Source: Colius striatus (taxonomy: Eukaryota; Chordata; Aves; Coliiformes; Coliidae). From it: a stretch of 64,000 nucleotides of DNA. A program made the translations under genes and the position numbers. Below are positions 54,401 to 64,000 of this stretch, piece after piece. Below the pieces are notes generated by a model. That model was not told the DNA's origin, ran no database searches, and was given only the letters and a program-made list of their open reading frames with translations. Position 1 is the first letter of the stretch; each line of letters begins with the position of its first letter. Where the stretch lies: positions 8,096,001-8,160,000 of the forward strand of contig NC_084774.1 of NCBI RefSeq assembly GCF_028858725.1, given 5' to 3'.

Positions 54401-56060
54401 AGGGGACCTTGTGCTCCCAGGGCTGGCAGAGCAGCCCGTCAGGCAAAGCCTTTCCTCAAAGCCTGTGCAGGGTCAGGGTGCCAGGGCAGGATTTCACGCT
54501 CGGTTCCCTGCTGTCATCCCCTGCCCGAAGCACTGCCGGGACCAGCCCGTGTGACGACCATTAGATGTGGTTTCAGCTGTTCCTTGTCAAACACAGGAGT
54601 GTTTGGTCAGGGTTTGTGCTGTTTGAAGGGGTTGTTTTTCTGCAGTTTAACATTTCCCACCTAGATGGGAGACTTTCTGGTTTTACTTCCTCTCTCCTGC
54701 TCCCTAGAACATTCCATTCTCCTCATGGAAGAGGTTCTGGTTCCTCACTGCTTGTCCTGAATGTCCTGAGTATTGTTCTGAAATGGCCCTGCTGAGATGT
54801 GGTGTCATGGATGGATGGGAAGGTCTGGGAGCTTCTCCTCTGTGCTGAGCAAGACCCAGCAAAGGGCTGACAGGCAGCAGCAAGGTCATGGCACCGTGGA
54901 GGCTGCAAGTGGGGATTTGGTGTTTGAACCTTGGCCTCTGCTCTTGGCTGCTTCTTTCTGGGCAAAATTAACTCTGCCCATGGGCTCCTGGCCCTCGGGG
55001 ATGGATTTGGGCACTGACAGGAGGATCACAGGCTGTAGATGCTGTCTGAGTGCCAGTGGGACCCTGGAGGGTTTGTCCCTCTCTGTCAGGCACTGTGAGC
55101 ACCAGACCTGCTGGGCTGCTCTGTCCTTGTTTTCCTGCCCTGGGTGTGAGAGCTGCCAGGACTGCAGTGCTGCTCTCCAAAGCCATAGCCACGTGTGCAA
55201 GTCTGGTGGGTGTTTGCTGTGCATGTGCCAGGCAGCCTGCAAGTGCCCCTGCCAAAACTTGGGACACTCTCAGAGTGGATCTGAGAGCCCTCATCTGTCC
55301 AGCCCTGACCCTCCACATGCCAGACTCCTCCAGCACAGACACCCCTGGCTCTGCTCACCCCATCCCTCAGGTTCTCCTGCAGCTGCAGGGCCGGAGGCAC
55401 AGTCCTGCTGGCGGCTGTGCTTGAGAAATAGCTGCATTTCACAAGCAAATGGTTCAGGGATGTTGCCTCTGGCAACCACGACTTCCCTGGATCCCTCACG
55501 AGATCTGCCTGCCTCAGCCCCCACGGTTTCCTGGGACGGGTCCTGCCGCTTCCCAATGGGAAATGAAAGTAATTGAAACCATTTCTCCTTTCCTTCCCTC
55601 TCCCCTTCTCACACGCACTGAGAAGCTGTCATTTGTTTTCTTCAGCCCTTGCTGTGCCCCGAGGCTGCTCTGGTTGCCACCACTGCCTCTGGCCCCTCTG
55701 TGTGGTGATGGTGAAGAGCAGACCCGGGCACTGTGGGTCAGAGCTGGGGGGCAGGTGGCTCAGGGGCAGCGGGGGCTGTTGCCAGCCTTTGCTCGGGGAA
55801 CACAGCCCCACGGAGCAGGTCTGGCAGAGCCAAACTCCCGCTCGCAGCAGCTCTGTGTCACCGAGCCCCTGCCTCTGCTGGAGAGATGGGCAGCTGGGAG
55901 CTGAGCTGTGTCCTCCTGCTCTGTGTCAGCCCTCCCCTGCCTGCCGGGGGCCGTGGGCGCAGGGGACGGGGTGTTGGCCAGGCAGGAAGCCGGGGCCCTG
56001 GGGCTGCCCCGCCGGGACGCGGCTACACGCGCCTCCCTCGCCGCGGTTCCCGTTTTGGCA
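51445..56060. other. Intergenic interval between KIAA1755 and the BPI-family gene (divergent promoters)
   Basis: The flanking genes are head to head, so this 4.6 kb interval is upstream of both. I see no RNA gene or intact mobile element. A 341-codon open frame on the minus strand (53360-54385) has no recognisable motif. A GGAAATGAAA motif at 55559-55568 matches the PU.1/IRF composite element and lies about 0.5 kb upstream of the BPI-family TATA box. Confidence 0.55.
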
Positions 56061-56064
56061 CAGA

Positions 56065-56070
56065 TATAAA
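56065..56070 (+). promoter_or_regulatory. TATA box of the BPI-family gene
   Basis: TATAAA in the context CAGATATAAAGGCAG lies 60 bases upstream of the ATG. The expected transcription start is near 56,095, giving a 5'UTR of about 30 bases. Confidence 0.75.
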
Positions 56071-56124
56071 GGCAGGGTGGGCAGGGAGTGCCCAGCAGCA
56101 GCGTGGCACTGCCAGGCAGCCAGG

Positions 56125-59100
56125 ATGGGAGCACAGAGCCTGGCGATGGCGTGTGGGGCGCTGGCTTTGTGCCTGGCCCTCACCGGGGCCGCCAACCCTG
56201 GCGTCGTGGTGAGGATCACCCAGGCTGGCTTGGACTACGGTGGGTTTGGCTTCTGATTTCTCTCCTTGCAGGTGTGCTGGTGGCTGAGGAGTGGAGCTGG
56301 GTCCTTGCTGGAGCAGGACGGGAAGAGCCTCAACTGCTGGTGCCAGATGTACCGTTGCCTGGGGTTTGTGGCTGATGCACCCACCTGCCACCACCATTCC
56401 CCTCCTGGAGTCCCTGCAGAGGAGATGGGATTTCTGGGGCAGGGGGTGTCTCAGGGGATTGCATGGAAGCATAGAAGGGCAGGAGGGTCCTGCTGTCATG
56501 GCATGTGTCCGGGCAGCTGAGCTGTGAGTCTGCAGGAGTGAGCTGCGGAGGAGAGAGGAGGTGGAGAGCTGCTGGGGGGGCAGTGACGGAGATGGATGAG
56601 CCCTGTGCTGTTTTTTTTGAGGCAGACAGAGCCCTGGCTCCAGCAGAGCCTTGAATGGATTGAAACACAGTGTCTGAGCAACAGCTCATTTACCCAGCAG
56701 CTCCGTGTGGGAGGGGAGGATGTGACTCCCCTTCCCAGGCAGATGCAGGGCGGCAGCTCCTGCTCACGCTGGGCTGCTCCCTGGCATGTGCCCCCAGCCT
56801 GCCCCACCAGCGCTGGGCAGGGAGCAGCGTGGTGCCCAGCACCTCCCGAACACCTTGCACAGTGCCCAGCCCAGGCAGCAGGGACTGGGATCTCTCCCAG
56901 TTCCATCCACCTTGCCCTGGGGCTCTGCAGGCTGGCAGACGTCAGTCAGCACTGCCCACGTGCTCACAGGGCTCCGTGCACCGAGATTAGCTTTGAAGAT
57001 AGCCTGGGGGGTGGAAAGCAGCCAGGGCAGCACCTGAATGTTTCCTTTAACCCTTTTTCTGGGCACCTGCCACATGCTTCCACGTGCGGTGACGCTCTCC
57101 CTGTGCCCCTGCAGCCCATCAGCAGGCCATCACGATCCTGGAGAAGGAGCTGGCCCAGCTGAAGCTGAAGGACATCTCGGGTGACTCTCGCATCCGGCAC
57201 GTGGGGAAGGTGCACTATGAGATCTCCAGGTGAGCCCTGCCAGCACCCCAGAGCAGCTCCCTGCGCCCAGAACCCACCCTAGGGGCAGGAGGGACGACGG
57301 GGAGCCCCTGGAGCAGCACAGACCCCTGTCCCCTCCATGGCTCCCAGAGATGCTGGCCCTGTCCTCGGTGCGGGCAGAGACGTTCCTGCTTCACCCCCCT
57401 GCCCAGAGGGGAAACAGGAACCGGGGTGATGGCACTCCAGGCACGGATGGGCTTTATGCAGTCACAGCCCAGGAGTGGAGGGGACCTTGCCTGCAGGAGC
57501 AGGGTGCCCACCTCCCCACAGGGCAGGAGCCCAGCCCCTCCTGGCTGCCCCAGTGCACCTCTCTGCTCCCACTGCCCGGGGTCTGAGCTGCTGGGGGGCT
57601 GCAGGGCCCCGTTTCCCCTGCGTGTCGCTGTCAGGCAGCGCTTTGCCACAGCAGGGCAGGAGCAGAGGTGCTGCCGGCACGGTGGCCCCGCTCCGTCCCT
57701 CCCCAGCTGTGTGCCCAGGGGTGAGGCACTCCTGTAACCTGGCTTTTCTCCTGTTTATCTGTATTTTAGGTTGTCCCTTCGCAGTTTCCACTTGCCACAC
57801 TCTCGGATCTCCCTGGTCCCTGGCGTGGGGCTGCAGGTCTCCATCTCCAATGCCTTCGCTGAGGTGGATGGGAACTGGAGGGTGAAGCTGCTCTTCATGT
57901 ACGTGCCCAGCTTGCCCCTTGCTGGGCTCTTGGCTCTGCCTCTCTGGGTCTGGACAGATGTTTTTCTCCTCTCCCCTATGACTGGGCAGCTGTCTCTTTG
58001 CTCTCTCCAGATGTGCTGATGCCTTTCCTGCAGCTGCTCTATTCCCAGCACCCACCTGGGAGCCCCTCGCACTGGGGGAGCCCAGCCAGGTCCCTCCGTG
58101 CCAGGCAGAGCTGGCCAGTGGTGTTTGTCCCACTTGCAAGTGGTTGGGGAGAAAACACAGAAGCTCTTGTGGCCCCTGGGGTGTGAGGGACGGTCCCTCC
58201 CACTGGCTTGCACTGGGAGGCACTTTGCTGAGCACCTGCAGACAGACCTGAGCCAGGGCCAGGGGTGGGCAGCGACTCGAACAGCCACTGAGGCGGGTCA
58301 GACAGGGTGGGAGGCAGGAACAAGGTGGACGGTGGAGGAGATGAGCTCTTCTGTCTCTTTTCCATCTCTCCTACTTGCTCTGGATGCTCTCTATTTAAAC
58401 CTCTCCCAGTTTATGTTCCAGGGAAACTTTGTCTCCCTAAGTTTAGAAACTTCCCCGGTCTCCTCTGGATGCTCAGTACGAGGGAGAGTCTGAGCTCAAC
58501 ACATCCATCCCGAGGCTGATTCGGGGTCCCTTCAGCAGTACTCAGCATTGAGAAATGCCCCTTTCTCACCCTCCTTCCCCTGCAGCCGTGACCACGGTTC
58601 GTTTCACCTGAAGGTGGAGAATGTTTATATCAAAGTCAACCTGAAGCTGAGCAGCAACGGCTCCGGGAAACCCACCATCAGCAGCTCCAACTGCAACACC
58701 CGCATCTCCAGAGTCAGGGTGCGCTTCTCGGGCAGGCTTGGGTAGGTACCCTGCTGCCAGCCTGCAAATGCTGCCTGCTGACCCCCATCTGCCACGGCAA
58801 CGTGGCTTCTGGGCGCTGCAGTAAGATGTTGGCACACCTGCAGTCCCTTGGAGGTTGCCCGTTCTGCCCACGGGCTGCCTGCACTGACAGCTCTGCAGGT
58901 ACCTCTCCAAAGGTGAACTGAATGGCTGCATTTGTGCTGCTGTGGCTGCACATTTAAGAGGGGTTGGTGTGCACGTGGGTTACAGGCAGATCTGTGTGCA
59001 AATGTAAGCCTTGAGGCAAAGCCAGACGCCAGATTGGCACGGGGAATGGTGTTCTCAGTGTCGGGGCGTATCCTGGGTCTCCCTCTCCTGGGCAAGTGCT

Positions 59101-61740
59101 CTGCAGCAGCTCTGAGCTCAAGGACTCCTCTCTGCTATTCTCTGCAGGTGGCTTTACAATCTCTTCCACAGTACCATTGAGTCCAGATTCCGGAAGCTCC
59201 TGGAGAGCAAGGTACAGGAGGGAGGGAGGGCAGAGCCCTGGGGTCTTCTGGTGGTCTGTAGCCCTCGCTTGCCGCTGCTGTGCGCGAAGGATCGGAGCAC
59301 ACGTTGGGCTTTAGCTGGAGCACGTGGGCCTGTTGCCTTTTGGTGAAAGCCAGAGGAATGGGCATTGCTACCTGCAGTCTCTGTAGTATCGTGTGGCTTC
59401 AAAACCCGCAGCCTGTGCCAAAGCCCAGCAAAACTGGCTCCTAATTAACAAAGACTTTTCTTTCCATGTGGTCAGTTAATTAGATCTCATGCCTCGGCCA
59501 AACTCTCTCTAACAGAGGAAGCCTGCCCAGAGCTGTCCTTTGGATGGCCGTGCTCCTGTGTGCTTTGGGGGACAACGGGGGAGGAACTCTCAGCTCTGGC
59601 TTTCAGACACTCGCTGTCTGTTTTAACGGGGTGCATCAGGGAGCCCCGGTACCGGCTGCCCGGTACAAAAGCCTTCATGCAGGAGACCTGCAGCAAGACA
59701 TGGAAACAAGCTGTTAGCTGTAATTACTACAAGGCTAACTGGCACGAGTTGCAGCCTCCCTGGATGTGAACCTTGCTCAGGAAGCAGGCAGTTGGAGAAC
59801 AGGCAAATCCCACTCCCGCTGCTGAGCCCGTCCTGCCCGGGTGCTACTCCCGATGCCATGTTCTGGCTTCCCGGGAGCTGTGGCAGCAGATGGGCTGGCA
59901 GCAGGAGCTGGAGATGGGCTGGGGCTCGGAAGCCTCTTCTGCTGTTTTGCCTCCTGGAAGGAGGGCAGCTCTGGGACTCTGTGGAGACCTTAGCTGCCCT
60001 CTGTGCCTCTTCTGAGCTCCCTTTTGCCCCACACACCCTTCTCAGTGTCTCTCTGCATGTGTGAGATGGTGTGAAGGGTGCTGGGCAGGAGGGGCAGGGA
60101 GTTCACTGCACTGGGACTCTGGGGCACAGCCTGTGTCTGCCTCCTGCACATGCTTGAGCAGTCCTCATGCCCCCAGTGCCAGGAGCTCCTGGTCACTGGC
60201 ATTGGGGCTGCATTTGCCATCCTCCCAGGCAGTGATGAGGCATTTCCAGCACAGACAGAGGAATATCAGCTGGGCACAGGGAGGAGCAGCAGCCCTCTGT
60301 TGATAACGCCAAGGCCCTGTGCCTCCTCTTCCTCTCTGGCAGCTGCACTGCTGTCAGCATGCTCACAGCTTCTTGGAGCTCTGCACCTCACCATCAGTGC
60401 TGCAGGCTGGCAGCTCAGGCAGGCAGATGATGGCCTGATCCTGCCTGGCAGTTCTGTGCCATTGTGGGGAAAGCCCTGGAATAGAGCTTTTGCAGATTAT
60501 CTCAGCTGTCTGCAGGACTGAGCAGTAAATGCCCAGCAGTAAATGCCCTGGGCTGGTGTTTAGCCTGCGATGAAATCCCCCGCTAATGCTGAGGCTGACG
60601 GTGGCAGAGGGATTTGCTCTTCTCTCCTGGCAGCACAGTGCTCTGTTTTGAGAGGAGAGCTCTGCTTTGTCAGTGCAACTAGTGCTTCTGCCCCTGTGGA
60701 GCACTGTCAGTTGCTCTGCTTCAGCCAGGACTTGGCTGCTCAGCACTGCTCATCCCAGCACAGGCTGTAGGAACAGTCTGAGGGCACATGTGAGATTCCT
60801 TCCAAGGGCCTCTGCAGCTGAACTGTGTGTGGGGAGCATGCTGCAAGCAGGTGTCTGTGGGTATAAACCTTGCTTGTATCTTGGGCACTTAATGAATGTG
60901 TTGTCTGATGAGCAGAGACAAATGTCACTGTGTGCTCTTATATTTAATCAGGCTTTTGCAAGGAATGAATCCGGCACCAGGCAGCAGAGCAGGGAGTGTG
61001 GCTGAGGCTGTGGCAGGGGTGGATGGGCTGCCTGGGCAGAGCTGCCCCTTGCTCAGCACCACTGCCCCTTGCTCAGCACCACTGCCCCTTGCTCAGCACC
61101 TCTGCCCTTCTCTCCTGCAGGTCTGTGAGGTCGTGGCCAGCTCTGTGCGCAAGAACCTCCAGCCCTACCTCCAGACCCTGCCAGGTACACGGGGTTTTAG
61201 GAGCAGGACTTCCTGCCTTTCCCAGCCATGAGGGCAGTGTTTTACCTTGTGTCCAGACCCCTTTCCCTTGTATTTCCCCACCCAAGCTGGGAGCTGGGGA
61301 ACACTCCATCAGCAGGGATTTGTCACTGTGTACCCTGGCTAGGCATGGAGACCCCTCATCTGCACGCAGCTTCCAAGGATCTGGCAGGGGCTGCTTTAGC
61401 CAGGGGACCCAGACCCTTCCTCTGGTCCAGGAGTCAGTCTGCATGGCTGAGAAACAGTCAGGAGGGGAATGTGGTTTTGTTGGGTTTTTTTTTGCTTCTG
61501 AACAGAAGCAAACACTCCTGCAGCTGGCAGTGAGCAGTTGCACCAGGAAGCTCGGGCATGGCATTGCCTGGATGCTGGCAGAGGCAATCTGCTCTGGCTG
61601 TCCCACGTCACTTCCCTCTCACTCATCTGTCTGCCTCGTGTTTTACAGTCACAGCCAGGATAGATGCCACGGCTGGCATCGATTACTCCTTGGTGGCACC
61701 CCCAACTGCTACTGCCCAGTCCCTGGATGTGGACCTGAAG
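56125..61740 (+). CDS. BPI: BPI-family exons 1-7: signal peptide and N-terminal barrel
   Basis: These seven exons encode residues 1-245, corresponding to the N-terminal lipid-binding barrel that holds the LPS-binding tip in BPI and LBP. Conserved phrases are RSFHLPHSRISLVPGVGLQV, LQPYLQTLPVTARID and YSLVAPPTATAQSLDV. The donor of exon 1 is GTGGGT and that of exon 3 is GTACGT, both acceptable. A three-copy 20 bp repeat sits immediately upstream of the exon 6 acceptor. Confidence 0.88.
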
Positions 61741-63669
61741 GTGAGAGGCTGCCTTGGGACAGCTTGGCTCGGCTGATGCCATCGCCACAGGCATGTGGGC
61801 AGCCAGGTTTGGGTACCACCTGCAGGTGCTGTTTGCCAGGCCATGCCAGCAGTGAATTCCACTGCCCTCTGCCCTCCTTCTTCACCTCTCTCCTTCCTCC
61901 CAGGGTGAGTTCTTCTCCCTGGCCCACCGCTCTGCCGTCCCCTTCTCCCCGCCGCCTCTGGCTCTCCCCCCGGATCACGACCGCATGGTTTACTTTGGGG
62001 TCTCCAGCTACTTCTTCAACACAGCTGGCTTCACCTACCAGGCAGCTGGGGCACTGGTCTTCGAGATCACCGACTCGCTGGTGAGCACACGGGGGCCTGG
62101 GGCTGCCCCTGCACCTCAGGGCAGCAGGTCCAGCCTGCAGGGAGCTGGGGAGCAACCAGAGGGCTGAGACTCCTCGAGAGCTGCCCAGAGGCTGAGCTGG
62201 GGCTGGTGAAGGGGCTGATGTCACCGTGGGCTCGGCTGTGCTGCATCACTCTGGTGTGACTGTTCCTCCCCATGCAGATCCCAAAGGGATTTGATTTCCA
62301 CTTGAACACCACCACCTTCTCAGCCTTCATCCCCCAGGTGAGTGGTGCAGCCCCTTGCTCTGTGGTGGGTGCTTTCCCCTCAGGAACTGTCCTGACCCTC
62401 TCCATGCTCCTCTGCAGCTGGACAAGATGTACCCGGACATGCCGATGAAGCTCAGGCTGTCTGCCCCCTCTGCCCCGTTCCTCAGCATCGGACCAAAGGG
62501 GCTTTCACTCAGGCCTGTTGTGGATATCCAGGCTTATGCCATCCTTCCCAACTCCAGCCTGGTTCCTCTCTTCCTCCTCAGCCTGGTGAGTTTGGGCACA
62601 GCCTGCAGCAGTGACTGTGGTCCTGGCCAGGCAGCTCTGGGTACATTGGTGAGCTCTCCCCTGCCCGTCAGCACAGCAAAGACGGGGGCTTGGGCTGTCA
62701 CCATCCTGCTGCCTTCAGCAATGCTGAGCCACTGCTGCTGAGCTCTTGCCAGGAGAGGTGGTGGGTGCTGTCCCAAACCAGCCCAGTCCTGGTGCAGTGA
62801 GAAAACAGAAACAGCAGAACCTGCCAGGTTCAATGCTGGGTGCAAACATGCCCTGGACAGGCAGCAATCCTGCTGTGCTTCAGAGACACAGTCAGAGACA
62901 TCCCCTGGGTGCCTGCTGTGGGGTGAGCACTGCTGGAGCTCTGCTCTCTCTCCCCAGACAGGCAACGTGTCTGCTGTGGTTGACGTGAAATCAGGCCACG
63001 TGGCTGGGAGCCTGCAGGTGGGCAGGTATGGAGCGGGAGCAGTGGGGCTCAGTCACCCAGCGCCCTGGGCACAGCTCACCCTGGGCAGAGCGGGGCTGGG
63101 GGCACTTCTGTTCCAGGCTATGGGTGGCACAGGGGTGGGATCTGCTCTCTTTGTTGGGGCAGCCTGCACTGCACTGCTGCTGTCTCTGCAGGATGAAGCT
63201 CTCCCTCAAGCACTCGGATGTCGGCACATTCCAGGTGAGCTCCCCTTGACCCTGACCGGAGCCCCCAGCATGGAGGCAAGAGCCTGCTGGGGGCCAAGAA
63301 GAGGGCTTATTCCTGCCAGCCACACAATGCAGGGCCTGGGGGAGCAGTCAGGATGTCTTGCTGATCCCATAGATGCCCCCTGCCTTAGCCTGCAAGGCTG
63401 GGGAAGAATGCAGAGCCAGATGCCATTGCCTCTCTCAGCCCCACACTTCCTACCCCACCAGCATGGCCCACAAAGCTGCTGGTCTCTGATGAAGCGTGTG
63501 CCCATTCCCTCTCTTCTTTTCCTTTCCTAATTACCCTGCAGGGCCTGGGCACCTGCTTGCTGCCAGGATAAAGCTCTTTTCCTTCCCCCTCTCTGTGCTC
63601 CCCAGGTGCGAATGCTGCAGTCCATAATGAACATCTTTTCTTCCAGCATCCTGCTCCCGAATCTGAATG
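56125..63669 (+). CDS. BPI: BPI/LBP-family bactericidal/permeability-increasing protein, first 13 coding exons (3' end beyond window)
   Basis: Secreted LPS-binding innate immunity protein. Exons: 56125-56239, 57115-57229, 57770-57898, 58586-58741, 59148-59211, 61121-61184, 61649-61740, 61904-62080, 62278-62337, 62418-62585, 62958-63025, 63192-63234, 63606-63669. All borders are GT/AG and phases agree; 438 codons plus one base are present. About 45 residues remain, judged from family lengths near 480. Residues 1-23 form a signal peptide, followed by NPGVVVRITQAGLDY, the family N-terminus. Cys156 (in SSSNC) and Cys195 (in KVCEVV) match the single conserved disulfide. Sequons include NGS, NTT, NSS and NVS. 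BPI is preferred over LBP because it directly follows KIAA1755 as human BPI does and has HDRMVYFG and YFFNTAG; however, GWLYNLFHSTIESRF is as LBP-like as BPI-like. Confidence 0.8.
61043..61103. repeat. 20 bp tandem repeat, 3 copies, before BPI-family exon 6
   Basis: The unit TGCCCCTTGCTCAGCACCAC is repeated three times with one or two changes and ends about 18 bases before the exon 6 start. It therefore occupies the branch-point and upstream polypyrimidine region of that intron. Confidence 0.85.
61904..63669 (+). CDS. BPI: BPI-family exons 8-13: proline-rich linker and C-terminal barrel (incomplete)
   Basis: Exon 8 carries the proline-rich linker (VPFSPPPLALPPDHDRMVYF) joining the two barrels. 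Exons 9-13 continue the C-terminal barrel: IPKGFDFHLNTTTFSAFIPQ, LRPVVDIQAYAILPNSSL and VRMLQSIMNIFSSSILLPNL. The last exon in the window ends with one base of a split codon, so at least one further exon is required. The remaining 330 bases of the window after 63669 are intron. Confidence 0.88.
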
Positions 63670-64000
63670 GTGAGAACCTGCTGTGGGGAATGGCAGTGCT
63701 GGGGTAGTCACTGGTCAGCTCCCTCCATCCCCACAGGCCCAGCTGCCGAGTCCCAGGGGTGGGCAGAGCCCGTGGCGAGGGTGGGAGGTGGCAGAGCCAG
63801 GGTTGCCTGCGGGCAGGAGCCTCTCAGCACTGCCATATGCATCCCACCATGAACACGATGCAAAAAATGAGCACAACACCCATTCTGATGCTTTCCAGAC
63901 CCTCTCCCCTACTTGCTGCTTCTCATCACTGCCCCACAATTTGGGCCACAGCAGGGCTGGTGGCTGCAAGGAGGTGGCACAGCCCAACCATGGCCCCCAG

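Noticed and set aside
56240-56520. Possible alternative second exon of the BPI-family gene after a CTCCTTGCAG acceptor at about 56,271
   Set aside because: The encoded peptide does not resemble the family, whereas the exon at 57115-57229 gives the expected HQQAITILEKEL continuation in phase.
1-64000. CRISPR arrays, operons, phage genes or other prokaryotic defence-type systems
   Set aside because: The window has spliced vertebrate genes, CpG islands and a CR1 element. The tandem repeats have no unique spacers between identical repeats and are ordinary minisatellites.

Overview
The window looks like avian nuclear DNA, most likely the part of a GC-rich chromosome equivalent to chicken chromosome 20 and human 20q11.23. 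Three observations support this. The gene order RPRD1B - TGM2 - KIAA1755 - BPI/LBP matches human 20q11.23. The introns are short and GC-rich. A 5'-truncated CR1 LINE tail, a repeat family typical of birds and other reptiles, lies at about 25.04-25.26 kb. The species cannot be named from the sequence alone. I found no bacterial, plasmid, CRISPR or viral gene content.

Layout. (1) 1-12.7 kb, plus strand: the last two coding exons of RPRD1B, separated by a 9.75 kb AT-richer intron, then a long 3'UTR ending near a poly(A) signal at 12,669. (2) 12.7-17.15 kb: tail-to-tail intergenic DNA with no gene I can support. (3) 17.15-29.6 kb, minus strand: complete TGM2, 13 coding exons whose joined reading frame is 690 codons including the stop. 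It has a TATA box and CpG island at its 5' end and a second, unexplained CpG-rich block in intron 2. (4) 29.6-38.2 kb: intergenic DNA with a 3 x 31 bp repeat close to the TGM2 promoter. (5) 38.2-51.3 kb, minus strand: complete KIAA1755, 14 coding exons and 1,229 codons including the stop. Intron 2 carries a roughly ten-copy 77 bp minisatellite. The initiator ATG is the last three bases of exon 1, inside a CpG island. (6) 51.4-56.1 kb: divergent intergenic DNA. (7) 56.1 kb to the window end, plus strand: the first 13 coding exons (438 codons plus one base) of a BPI/LBP-family gene with its own TATA box. The last exons lie beyond the right edge.

All exon boundaries were read by hand from GT/AG sites and checked so that codon phase stays in register across every junction. 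That internal consistency is the main support for the three multi-exon models. The genes are unrelated in pathway: RNA polymerase II CTD binding, protein crosslinking/GTP binding, an uncharacterised Dbl-relative scaffold, and an LPS-binding innate immunity protein. Their proximity reflects conserved synteny, not a functional cluster. I did not find a convincing undescribed biological system. The most worthwhile leads are the KIAA1755 gene itself (conserved but functionally obscure), its ATG-only first coding exon, the 77 bp minisatellite, the CpG-rich block in TGM2 intron 2, and substitutions in the TGM2 guanine-nucleotide pocket.
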